Below, piece after piece: positions 1-6,974 of a stretch of DNA of 9,949 nt. Source of the DNA: Phycisphaerales bacterium (GTDB lineage: Bacteria > Planctomycetota > Phycisphaerae > Phycisphaerales > UBA1924); NCBI GenBank assembly GCA_029212425.1, contig JARGNC010000094.1, positions 1 to 9,949 on the forward strand, written 5' to 3'. The translations under genes were made by a program, and so were the position numbers. Position 1 is the first letter of the stretch. Each line of letters opens with the position of its first letter. The notes beneath the pieces are model-generated. The model had not been told where the DNA came from and made no database searches. It saw only the letters and a list, made by a program, of their open reading frames with translations.

Positions 1-701
1 GTTTCCTGGTGCCGCCTACTCCGCCGCCTGCGAAGGGTCAGAAGTTCTCGGCAAAGGATGCAATCGGGTTTGATGCGTTGTCGCTCATGAAGGACCGCTC
101 GTTTGCGGTCTTTGCGGTGTGCTCGTTCCTGATCTGTATCCCGTTGGCGGCGTACTACAGCTTTGCTGGGACATTCGTCGGCGAGATGGGCATCAGCAAT
201 ATTGGTCAGACGATGTCATATGGGCAGATGTCTGAGGTGGTGTTTATGGTGGTGATGCCGCTGTTCTTTGCGAGGCTCGGGGTCAAATGGATGCTCGCGG
301 TCGGGATGCTCGCGTGGGTGGCGCGGTATGGGTTCTTTGCGGGCGCTGCGGATGAGCAGATCAAGTGGATGGTCTTGAGCGGGATTGTGCTGCACGGGAT
401 CTGCTATGACTTCTTCTTTGTGACGGGGCAGATTTATACCGATCAGGTCTCAGGCGCGAAGATCCGAGGTCAGGCGCAGGGGTTCCTGGTGCTGATCACG
501 CAGGGGCTGGGGATGCTGATCGGGGCGCAGCTTTCTGGCAAACTGGTTGGGAAGTTCACGACGACTGTCGGCGAAGTGAACACAACGGATTGGAACTCAG
601 TCTGGATGTATCCAGCGGTGTTCTCGTTTGCGGTTCTGATCGTGTTCGTGCTGTTGTTCAAGGGTGCTAAGACCAGCGTTCCAGCCGACGGTGAGTTATG
701 A
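1..701 (+). CDS. NHS-family (NupG-like) MFS permease, C-terminal half, 5' partial
   Basis: This is the C-terminal half of a nucleoside:H+ symporter-type MFS permease of the inner membrane. The frame is open to the left edge (codons for Phe-Leu precede the GTG at 9), so the start lies outside the window and the GTG is probably internal. About 232 residues are visible. A hydrophilic Pro-rich linker comes first, followed by six hydrophobic segments at roughly residues 33-54, 75-94, 96-114, 122-142, 155-178 and 201-221, which would be TM7 to TM12. The segment HGICYDFFFVTGQIY is characteristic of the NHS family. In planctomycetes such permeases are often next to sugar-oxidoreductase genes, so the substrate may be a sugar or polyol rather than a nucleoside; that is inference. 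The stop codon overlaps the 3' end of the converging oxidoreductase gene by 6 bp, leaving no room for a separate terminator. Family assignment is firm, substrate unknown. Confidence 0.88.
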   Translation, partial: FLVPPTPPPAKGQKFSAKDAIGFDALSLMKDRSFAVFAVCSFLICIPLAAYYSFAGTFVGEMGISNIGQTMSYGQMSEVVFMVVMPLFFARLGVKWMLAVGMLAWVARYGFFAGAADEQIKWMVLSGIVLHGICYDFFFVTGQIYTDQVSGAKIRGQAQGFLVLITQGLGMLIGAQLSGKLVGKFTTTVGEVNTTDWNSVWMYPAVFSFAVLIVFVLLFKGAKTSVPADGEL

Positions 702-1736
702 ACTGAGTTGCACTTGCGATTGGGTTTGGAGGCTCTTACGCTCGGCTTGGAGTATCTGCGCGACCTGATATGCCTCTTCTATTGCTGATGATTCTCTTGT
801 AGATTTCATTCCGTTCGATTTGTTCCGGATCTGATCGAGTGTGTATCGGATTTCATTGTCGTACCCTGTCCGCGCGGAGGTTTGGATATGGGTGGACTTG
901 CTGTTCTGATGTAGCAAGAGTTGCTGATCACGGTTGATATCAAAATCGAGGGTGGCTTGCTCGAAGGTGATGGTGCATTTCATTTGAAAGCCGATACCGA
1001 GATCTTGATCCCAAGCGCCTTGGGCGGTGACATGGGGGATGTCTTTGTAGCTGTAGACAGTGGTGAGATGGAGTTGATCTCCAGTTGAGAAAACCGCATC
1101 GGGTTTGCCGAAGCAGTGGTAGATGAAGTCGGTGTCGTGGATGTGGAGGTCGTGAAGGACTCCTCCGGAGCGTGTTTGATCAGCGTAAAAATCGGCTGCC
1201 CAACTCGGGCGGGAACCGAGCCGGTGAAAAACCGCGCTTCTGACTTTGCCGAGGGTGTTTGATGAAATCAACTCGTTTATTTGTTTCCATGCGGGCCAGT
1301 GTCTCATGCACATCGCTGGGATGCAGAGTCGATCGGAGTTGTCGGCAGCGATTGCGAGGCGCTGGACATCGTTTGGGTTGATCGCGATGGGCTTTTCCAC
1401 AAGCACATGCTTGCCTGCATCGAGGGCAGCGATTGCGAGTTCGACATGGGTGTCTGTGTGGGTGCAGATGGATACGAGGTCAATATTGTGGTCAGAAAGG
1501 ATTGCGTCTGCGTTTTGGTGGAACTGGATACTCGAGGTATCGAGTTCTTGTTCTCCAGTTGCGATGTTGCCGAGGCTTGGAGATTGATCTGATGCGTTGT
1601 AATTGGGGTCGGCGATTGATCGGATGGCGCATTGATACCCGTTACGGTTGGCTTGCTGGTAAGCAAGCGCGTGGGTGTGTCCCATGAATCCGAATCCGAT
1701 GATGCCGACACGGATTGGTGTGTGCTGCTGAGTCAT
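696..1736 (-). CDS. Gfo/Idh/MocA family NAD(P)-dependent oxidoreductase (cytosolic)
   Basis: This is a 346-residue sugar or polyol dehydrogenase-like protein with no signal peptide. The N-terminal Rossmann fold starts with RVGIIGFGFMG at residues 9-19. The conserved EKP motif is at 114-116, supplying the catalytic Lys. The second catalytic segment, GGVLHDLHIHDTDF, has Asp196 and His200 in the positions of the inositol dehydrogenase Asp/His pair, so the active site is intact. Length is normal for the family. I chose ATG 1736 because it forms an ATGA overlap with the stop of the upstream isomerase gene and places the Rossmann motif about 10 residues in; the open frame extends further upstream without family resemblance. 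No Shine-Dalgarno site is visible, which fits translational coupling. Together with the upstream TIM-barrel gene it forms an oxidoreductase/isomerase pair. The exact substrate cannot be read from sequence. Confidence 0.92.
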   Translation of the reverse strand: MTQQHTPIRVGIIGFGFMGHTHALAYQQANRNGYQCAIRSIADPNYNASDQSPSLGNIATGEQELDTSSIQFHQNADAILSDHNIDLVSICTHTDTHVELAIAALDAGKHVLVEKPIAINPNDVQRLAIAADNSDRLCIPAMCMRHWPAWKQINELISSNTLGKVRSAVFHRLGSRPSWAADFYADQTRSGGVLHDLHIHDTDFIYHCFGKPDAVFSTGDQLHLTTVYSYKDIPHVTAQGAWDQDLGIGFQMKCTITFEQATLDFDINRDQQLLLHQNSKSTHIQTSARTGYDNEIRYTLDQIRNKSNGMKSTRESSAIEEAYQVAQILQAERKSLQTQSQVQLSS

Positions 1737-2572
1737 GGTGTGTATCCGTGCTTTGCTGCGAGTGTCCTCGCTTGGATGATGTCTGTGATGCGTTGGTCCC
1801 CTGATTCGCGCTCGATGACGACTGGAATTGTTTTCTGTTGCGATTGAAGTGTGCTGAAAAAATGCCCCCAATCAACATGTCCATCGCCTGCTGGGACTTC
1901 GATTCCCCAAGTTCCTGGTATTGATGTTGGGACAGCGTCTTTCATATGGACTTGGACTACTCGGTCTACAAGTAGTTCTAGGGCTCGTGCAGGATCACCC
2001 ATGCCGTAGAGAATCATGTTTGCGGGGTCAAAGTTGATTTGAATTGTGGACATGTTGGGTAAGTCGAGCATTTCGAGGAGCGACTCTGCGTGCTCTTGTC
2101 CGGTCTCGAGCGCGAGGGTCACCCCTTGGCTTTCAAAGATGTTCGCGATCACTTTGATGCGATCGGTCAGGGTTATGTATTCGTTTGAATCGGGTTGTGG
2201 AATGAATCCTGCGTGGAAAGTGACGAGGCTCAATCCGAGTGTCCGGGCTAATTCTGCCGTTGCTTTTGCACGCGATTGATTCGCTTCCCAATGTTCATCT
2301 GGGCGGATCCCTCCGGTCAGTCGGATTGAATCCATAGACGAGTAGTCCTCACCGATGGTGGTCATCATTCCTGAGCAAATGGTGATGTTTTCGGATTCGA
2401 ATGCTTCTATCAGTAGATCGTGGTTCCACTCGTGGCTTGTGAGCGGGTCGAGTGCGAGTTGTGTGGAGTTGATGCCGCAGCTTTGAATTGCGTTGGTCAG
2501 TTCAGTAGGTTTGGCAGGGTTCAGAGACCACGAGCACACGCTGAGTCTGTTGGTTGGGTTGGCTGGAGTCAA
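1733..2572 (-). CDS. Sugar phosphate isomerase/epimerase-like TIM-barrel protein
   Basis: This is a 279-residue AP-endonuclease-2/xylose-isomerase-like TIM barrel, cytosolic. Family metal ligands are recognisable: Glu156 in LALETGQ, Asp182 in NFDPANM, His209 in VHMKDA and Glu254 in VIERESG, with His120 in TFHAGF lining the site. It should therefore bind a divalent metal and catalyse isomerisation, epimerisation or a related enolisation of a sugar derivative. The start is TTG at 2572; a purine-rich AAAGGGAAAG lies just upstream and no ATG in this frame precedes the conserved N-terminal strand (RLSVCSW). It is the first gene of a two-gene unit, its TGA overlapping the ATG of the oxidoreductase gene. 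Pairs of this kind are known in keto-sugar pathways, where a Gfo/Idh/MocA enzyme oxidises a hydroxyl and a TIM-barrel partner processes the keto product. That role here is inference. Confidence 0.9.
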   Translation of the reverse strand: MTPANPTNRLSVCSWSLNPAKPTELTNAIQSCGINSTQLALDPLTSHEWNHDLLIEAFESENITICSGMMTTIGEDYSSMDSIRLTGGIRPDEHWEANQSRAKATAELARTLGLSLVTFHAGFIPQPDSNEYITLTDRIKVIANIFESQGVTLALETGQEHAESLLEMLDLPNMSTIQINFDPANMILYGMGDPARALELLVDRVVQVHMKDAVPTSIPGTWGIEVPAGDGHVDWGHFFSTLQSQQKTIPVVIERESGDQRITDIIQARTLAAKHGYTP

Positions 2573-2676
2573 ACTTTCCCTTTCATCACATTTGGGTTTG
2601 TAAAGCCGACTCGATCATGGTACTCTGATCCGCTCTTAGCAACCGTATTGATGAACTGATCCAGGAGGTTCTCTCG
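2573..2676. promoter_or_regulatory. Divergent intergenic promoter region
   Basis: This 104-bp gap separates the minus-strand isomerase/oxidoreductase pair from the plus-strand Tat-oxidoreductase unit, so it must hold at least one promoter if each unit is transcribed from its own start. A weak sigma70-like candidate on + is TTGTAA (2598-2603), a 17-bp spacer and TACTCT (2621-2626). An inverted repeat GATCA (2613-2617) / TGATC (2626-2630) with an 8-bp spacer overlaps that -10 candidate and could be an operator, but arms of 5 bp occur by chance. No good minus-strand promoter was recognised. Confidence 0.35.
2663..2668 (+). promoter_or_regulatory. Strong Shine-Dalgarno site AGGAGG
   Basis: AGGAGG lies 8 nt before the ATG at 2677 and fixes the start of the Tat-exported oxidoreductase. 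It is the only full consensus site seen in the window; the other genes have weaker sites or none. Confidence 0.85.
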
Positions 2677-4023
2677 ATGACCAGCAAGAATGTATCCCAC
2701 ACCCCACAGGGCGCCAATGATTCACGGCGAACTTTTTTGACTCAAACCGCTGCACTTGCGGGAGTTGCGAGCGTAGGAATGCTTGGGGGCTTCCAACGAA
2801 AAGAATCCTACAAATCGCTGGTGCCGAGTGTAAAAAAAGCTCGTGTACAACCTCCAAAGGACGGTGAACCAATCCGGATGGCGATCATCGGCACTGGAGG
2901 CATGGGAGGAGGTCACTTGCATTCGATCATCTCGCTTGCGAAAGCGGGAAAGACCAATACACAGATTGTTGCGGTTTCGGATGTATGTGATTCCAAAATG
3001 GAAGGTGCGAAGAAATCAGCTGAGGAGAAACAGGGGATTGAAGTTCAGGCGTACGGCGATTACCGCGAACTGCTGAAGAGAGATGACATTCATGCGGTTT
3101 TGATTGCTTCACCAGAGCACTGGCACGCACAGCACATTATTGATTCGCTCGAAGCGGGCAAAGATGTTTATACTGAAAAACCGATGACGCTGCGGCTCGA
3201 ACAAGCGATGGATGTTCGTAACGCGGTGCTGGCACACCCCGACCGGATCTTCCAGGTCGGGACGCAGATGATCATGCTCCCCAAATACAACAAAGCTCGC
3301 GATGCAATCAAGGAGGGGCGTATCGGGAAACCTGTTTGGTCGCAGACGAGCTATTGCCGAAACTCAACGACCGGCGAGTGGAACTACTACGGGATTGATC
3401 CTGATTGGAAGCCGGGTGTGAACCTTGACTGGGATGCTTGGCTCGGCGATCTTGGGCCTCGCGAGTGGGACCCAAAGGTGTACGCACGCTGGCGCCGATA
3501 CAAGGATTTCTCGACCGGGATCATTGGTGATCTGTTGGTGCATGTGATGACTCCGCTGATCTTCGCGCTTGATTCTGGTTGGCCGACGCGTGTGATCGCT
3601 TCTGGGTCGCATGTGATTGACCACGACATGGAAAACCATGATCAGGTGAATCTCACAGTCCAGTTTGAAGATGGACACACGATGGTCATTGCTGGATCAA
3701 CCGCGAACGAGGTTGGTCTTGAGACCATGATCCGTGGACATAAGGCGAATATGTATCTCAACTCCCGTCACTGCGAGATTCGTCCCGAGCGGATCTTTGT
3801 TGACGATATTGATGCAGAACGCATTGAGTGCGAAGATATCGGCAACGACCAGGACCAGCTGCGTCTGAACTGGCTTGAGTGCATACGGACGCGTCAGCCG
3901 GCGAAGAGCAACATTGATCTTGCATCGAAGGTACTTGTTGCGGTCGATCTTGCGACCCGTTCCATGTGGGAAGGCCATGCATTTACCTTTGATCCGAAAA
4001 CCATGCGTGCTTCCAAGGCGTGA
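2677..4023 (+). CDS. Tat-exported Gfo/Idh/MocA family oxidoreductase
   Basis: This is a 448-residue exported oxidoreductase of the large planctomycete Gfo/Idh/MocA type. The N-terminus carries a Tat signal: SRRTFL at residues 16-21 followed by a hydrophobic Ala/Gly-rich stretch to about 39. The mature Rossmann domain begins near residue 68 with MAIIGTGGMGGGH (68-80). EKPM is at 167-170 and the second active-site segment GIIGDLLVHV has Asp285 and His289, so Lys, Asp and His are all present. Trp- and Tyr-rich stretches near 230-275 are common in these longer forms and may shape a sugar pocket. Tat export implies folding with its NAD(P) cofactor in the cytosol before secretion, as in Zymomonas glucose-fructose oxidoreductase. 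It is the first gene of a four-gene plus-strand unit, with a strong ribosome site. Its 3' end probably overlaps the start of apbE. Substrate unknown. Confidence 0.93.
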   Translation: MTSKNVSHTPQGANDSRRTFLTQTAALAGVASVGMLGGFQRKESYKSLVPSVKKARVQPPKDGEPIRMAIIGTGGMGGGHLHSIISLAKAGKTNTQIVAVSDVCDSKMEGAKKSAEEKQGIEVQAYGDYRELLKRDDIHAVLIASPEHWHAQHIIDSLEAGKDVYTEKPMTLRLEQAMDVRNAVLAHPDRIFQVGTQMIMLPKYNKARDAIKEGRIGKPVWSQTSYCRNSTTGEWNYYGIDPDWKPGVNLDWDAWLGDLGPREWDPKVYARWRRYKDFSTGIIGDLLVHVMTPLIFALDSGWPTRVIASGSHVIDHDMENHDQVNLTVQFEDGHTMVIAGSTANEVGLETMIRGHKANMYLNSRHCEIRPERIFVDDIDAERIECEDIGNDQDQLRLNWLECIRTRQPAKSNIDLASKVLVAVDLATRSMWEGHAFTFDPKTMRASKA

Positions 4024-4930
4024 AAATGATTTCGATCGATACACCCCTCTCGCGTTTGACGCGATGGGTTGCCGATTCGAGATTTTGATCGATGCAGAAC
4101 GATCTTCGATGGATCGTGGTGATTGTGTTGCTGTGTGTGAAAATCTGCGTGATCTGGTACTTGACTGGCATCGGAGATTGTCGGTATTTGAACCAAGCTC
4201 GCTTGCTTCTCATATCAACAGAGCACCTGCAAATGATCCAATCTGTGTGGACGAGGATATGTTTGCATTGCTAACGCATTGCGACCAACTTCGCGAGCGA
4301 ACCGGAGGCGCGTTTAATATCGCGTGTGGAACATTGATGATGGCGCACGGGTTCCGAAACGATACCATTGAGGACCTTGCTGGGCTTGATTTGAGCTGTG
4401 CATTTGAACTCAATCGCTCTGATCGAACTATTACTAAAACTGATTCCAGGATTGGATTGGACTTTGGTGCGATCGCGAAGGGCTTTGTCCTTGATTTGAT
4501 GCGTGATGAACTCGATGACCTCGGTATCGAGCACGCGTTTATCCACGGCGGCACATCGAGCGTTTTGGGAATCGGGGATGAAAAAGATGGACAGCCGTGG
4601 TCGGTGTTGATTGATACCGGGATTGAGATTCGACTGAATGGATTTTCGATGGGCGTATCCGAGTTGTTTGGACGAAGTGTCCAAACAGATTCGGTCACTT
4701 CTGGTCATCTTATGAACCCTGGTTCGCTTGCTCCTGCGACTTCGAATCTATCGAGAGTCGTGTGTGTCCATCCGAGTGCGGCGATCGCTGACGCATATTC
4801 AACCGCGTGCAGCGTTTCTCCGCTGCTGATAGACCAGTTGGGGGACGAATCGTGTACACTAGTGGCCTTGCGAGAAGACAACGAACCTGTATTCCATGAT
4901 CCGCTTGGGGTTGTGTGTTTCAAGAGTTGA
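4007..4930 (+). CDS. apbE: FAD:protein FMN transferase (ApbE family)
   Basis: ApbE attaches FMN from FAD covalently to a Thr/Ser of target proteins in a Mg-dependent reaction. With the GTG start the protein has 307 residues. Visible family motifs in order: FDAMGCRFEI (17-26), RLSVFEPSSLASHIN (57-71), TGGAFN (99-104), DFGAIAKGF (152-160), GGTSSVLG (181-188), GHLMNPGS (233-240) and DAYSTA (262-267), the last giving the Asp and Thr expected for Mg binding. GTG 4007 is chosen because the ATG at 4064 falls inside the AMG motif and would trim it; GTG gives a 17-bp overlap with the upstream gene. No Shine-Dalgarno site is seen, so coupling to upstream translation is likely. No signal peptide or lipobox is evident, unlike the usual exported ApbE, and the protein has 11 Cys, so it probably acts in the cytosol. 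The start is uncertain, the family is not. The target is unknown. Confidence 0.88.
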   Translation: MLPRRENDFDRYTPLAFDAMGCRFEILIDAERSSMDRGDCVAVCENLRDLVLDWHRRLSVFEPSSLASHINRAPANDPICVDEDMFALLTHCDQLRERTGGAFNIACGTLMMAHGFRNDTIEDLAGLDLSCAFELNRSDRTITKTDSRIGLDFGAIAKGFVLDLMRDELDDLGIEHAFIHGGTSSVLGIGDEKDGQPWSVLIDTGIEIRLNGFSMGVSELFGRSVQTDSVTSGHLMNPGSLAPATSNLSRVVCVHPSAAIADAYSTACSVSPLLIDQLGDESCTLVALREDNEPVFHDPLGVVCFKS

Positions 4931-4933
4931 GGA
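4929..4933 (+). promoter_or_regulatory. Ribosome binding site GAGGA overlapping the apbE stop
   Basis: GAGGA begins inside the apbE stop codon (TGA, 4928-4930) and lies 5 nt before ATG 4939. It supports that ATG over the in-frame non-ATG codon at 4915 and suggests coupled translation of the two genes. Confidence 0.6.
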
Positions 4934-4938
4934 ATGAG

Positions 4939-6165
4939 ATGAACGAGATCGATAGACGGATGTTTTTGACCCGAGCCGCAGGTGGAATGGCGGCGATGGC
5001 ACTTGTTCCAAACCTGCAGGCGTTTGGCGGCCTGTCCGCTGAGGATGCTTTGCGAGTTGGTGTCATTGGTGTTGGGAGGCAAGGCCGAGAGATTATGGGT
5101 GAGCTTGGGAAGATTCCAGGAGTGTCGGTTGTTGCCGTCTGCGATGTTGACGAGCGTCGATTGGCTTCTGGGCTTCGTCGTGCGTCTGGAGCAACTGGAT
5201 ACGCAACGGTTCGGGAGATGCTTGATTCAGGGGGCGTCAATGCGGTTGTGGTCGCAACTCCAACACATACCCACCGCGAGGTTGCCGTAGAATGTCTCAA
5301 GTCTGGGGTGCATGCGTATCTCGAATGCCCGCTTGCGCATACTCGAGAGGATTGCATCGCAATCTCAGATGCTGCGCGCTCTTCGAAAGGCGTTGTCGCT
5401 GCTGGGTTGCAGGGACGATCGAATCCTGTCTATCAACTCGCGCGTGGATTCTTCTTGTCGGACTCGGTGCGGGACCTGGTCTCTATGCGTGCACAGAGTA
5501 ATCGCAAGACCAACTGGATCACCCCATCGAACGATCCTGTTCGGAAGGAAGCTTTGAACTGGAAGCTTGATCCGAAACGGAGCAATGGCTTGGCAGGCGA
5601 ATGGGGTACACAGCAGTTTGATGTGTTTAACTGGTACACCGGGAAGTATCCGACAAGGGTCTCGGGGCATGGCGGCATCCGTTTTTATGAGGATGGCAGA
5701 AAGGTTCACGACACGATCTCTTGTACGCTCGTCTACGAGGACGGCGCGACACTTGGGTATGACGCGACGCTCGCGAACTCCTATGGCGGCAAGCACGAAG
5801 TATTCTTTGGTTCAAATGCAGCGATCAAACTCGGCTGGTCGCACGGCTGGTTGTTTAAGGAATCTGATGCGCCGACACAAGGATGGGAAGTGTATGCGAA
5901 CCGACAACAGTTCCATAATGACGAGGGGATCACGCTGATCGCTGGTGCGACCAAACTAGCAGAGCAAGGCAAACTCAAGGAGGGCATCGGTCTTCCGAAT
6001 CCAGCAGTTCATTATGCATTGGTAGATTGGGTAACGGCGATTGCTTCGAGTGGTTCAGTTGCATGCTCGGTTGATGAAGCGGCACGCGCGACGATGGTCG
6101 GGATTGCCGCGAACGATGCGATTGTTTCTGGGAAGAGTGTTGATATCGATCTCTCTGGGCTTTGA
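4939..6165 (+). CDS. Tat-exported Gfo/Idh/MocA-like protein with degenerate active site
   Basis: This is a 408-residue protein with a Tat signal (DRRMFLTRAAGG, residues 5-16, then a hydrophobic stretch to about 29) and the Gfo/Idh/MocA architecture. The Rossmann motif VGVIGVGRQG is at 40-49 and the family segment VVVATPTHTH at 103-112. The normally invariant EKP is ECP (129-131), so the catalytic Lys is Cys130. In the second motif, NGLAGEWGTQQFDVFNW (216-232) aligns without gaps to the inositol dehydrogenase segment; the catalytic Asp is Glu221 and the His is Gln225. All three catalytic positions are thus changed while the fold-defining residues remain. It starts 8 bp after the apbE stop with a GAGGA site. 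It may be a ligand-binding or scaffold protein, or use a different chemistry. The reading frame is intact, which argues against a decaying pseudogene. Function unknown. Confidence 0.9.
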   Translation: MNEIDRRMFLTRAAGGMAAMALVPNLQAFGGLSAEDALRVGVIGVGRQGREIMGELGKIPGVSVVAVCDVDERRLASGLRRASGATGYATVREMLDSGGVNAVVVATPTHTHREVAVECLKSGVHAYLECPLAHTREDCIAISDAARSSKGVVAAGLQGRSNPVYQLARGFFLSDSVRDLVSMRAQSNRKTNWITPSNDPVRKEALNWKLDPKRSNGLAGEWGTQQFDVFNWYTGKYPTRVSGHGGIRFYEDGRKVHDTISCTLVYEDGATLGYDATLANSYGGKHEVFFGSNAAIKLGWSHGWLFKESDAPTQGWEVYANRQQFHNDEGITLIAGATKLAEQGKLKEGIGLPNPAVHYALVDWVTAIASSGSVACSVDEAARATMVGIAANDAIVSGKSVDIDLSGL

Positions 6166-6197
6166 TTGATCTACAACTTTGAAAGGCGGGATAGTTG

Positions 6198-6974
6198 ATG
6201 TCAAACTCTCCGACCATGTCGCTTCGGGCACTTCCGTTTCTATACCGGGTTGGGATTGCTTTGCTGGTGGTAACTTTGCTGGGTGGGTATGTCGTATCCG
6301 GTTTCTACTTGCGGGTGCACTATGACAATCGGGATGAGACTCCCGGCTTATCAATGAACGACATCATTGGTGCATACCACGGCGTACAAACACCATCGCC
6401 TTTGATTGAAGCCCTTGAGTCTGGACACCCTGACACCATTGAAGAGTATGAACGGGCTTCGCTTCTTACATGGCTCCGCAGCGACCGGGTCTCGCAGGAC
6501 TACGACAATCTTGACCTTGGTGATGAAGCACCATCTGAGATTATCGCGATGAGTTGTTTGGATTGCCATACACGAGGCGCGACTGAGGAGGGCACATACG
6601 CTGAAGTGCCGCTGGAATACTGGGATGATATCCAGAAGCTCGCGGTGTCAAAGGACATCAAACCAGCAGGCCCAAACATCATTGCGACCAGTCAACACGC
6701 GCATGCTCCGATGATGGCGGTCGTGTTGATTGTGCTGGGTATGCTCGGCTCGATGACTCGGTTCTCGAAAGGATTCATCGGAGTTGTTGTGAGCATCGCT
6801 GCGGCGGGGTTGCTTGTTGATATGGCGAGTTGGTGGATTACTCGTGAGATCGCAGCATTTGCTTACGCGATTGTTGTAGGAGGTATGTTGTATGCTGCAG
6901 GTACGATGCTTGTCGGGTTCCTTGTGATTTTGGATTGCATTCTCCCAGCCGGCAAAGCCGATCCATCAAGCTGA
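6198..6974 (+). CDS. Membrane-anchored mono-haem c-type cytochrome-like protein
   Basis: This is a 258-residue integral membrane protein with one c-type haem motif, CLDCH (120-124). Predicted membrane segments lie at about 14-36, 169-186, 193-213 and 219-246. The loop of about 130 residues after TM1 carries the haem motif and should face the periplasm. Other notable residues are HG at 61-62, the HAH motif at 167-169 and SWWITRE at 211-217; His61, His167, His169 or Met171/172 could be the distal haem ligand. The layout (HG, CxxCH, H-x-H before TM2, then a three-helix tail) resembles an uncharacterised bacterial membrane-cytochrome family known to me from proteobacteria, sometimes misnamed elongation factor-1 alpha. 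ATG 6198 is preceded by AAAGGCGGG. It is the last gene of the plus-strand unit, 32 bp after the degenerate oxidoreductase-like gene, and its stop overlaps the converging TIM-barrel gene by 9 bp. An electron-transfer role is inferred. Confidence 0.85.
   Translation: MSNSPTMSLRALPFLYRVGIALLVVTLLGGYVVSGFYLRVHYDNRDETPGLSMNDIIGAYHGVQTPSPLIEALESGHPDTIEEYERASLLTWLRSDRVSQDYDNLDLGDEAPSEIIAMSCLDCHTRGATEEGTYAEVPLEYWDDIQKLAVSKDIKPAGPNIIATSQHAHAPMMAVVLIVLGMLGSMTRFSKGFIGVVVSIAAAGLLVDMASWWITREIAAFAYAIVVGGMLYAAGTMLVGFLVILDCILPAGKADPSS

Noticed and set aside
1342..1440. A 15-base direct repeat (GGCAGCGATTGCGAG) seen twice
   Set aside because: Both copies encode similar Leu-Ala-Ile-Ala-Ala segments of the same protein, so codon use explains the match.
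1246..1711. Several open frames on both strands across the cytosolic oxidoreductase gene
   Set aside because: They overlap a gene with clear family motifs and their translations show no recognisable domain; they are shadows of its codon pattern.
4026..4083. An ATG shortly after the first Tat-oxidoreductase stop, as an alternative apbE start
   Set aside because: It is in another frame and reaches a stop after about 19 codons without any ApbE-like sequence.
6166..6197. Possible terminator or promoter between the degenerate oxidoreductase-like gene and the haem-protein gene
   Set aside because: The 32-bp gap shows only a purine-rich ribosome site; no hairpin with a T-run or convincing promoter was seen.
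6564..6590. GAT-containing stretch (TRGATEE) next to the haem motif as an FMN attachment site
   Set aside because: The Ser/Thr-Gly-Ala-Thr core is not met (Arg precedes Gly) and the Asp spacing is wrong; CxxCH explains this segment better.
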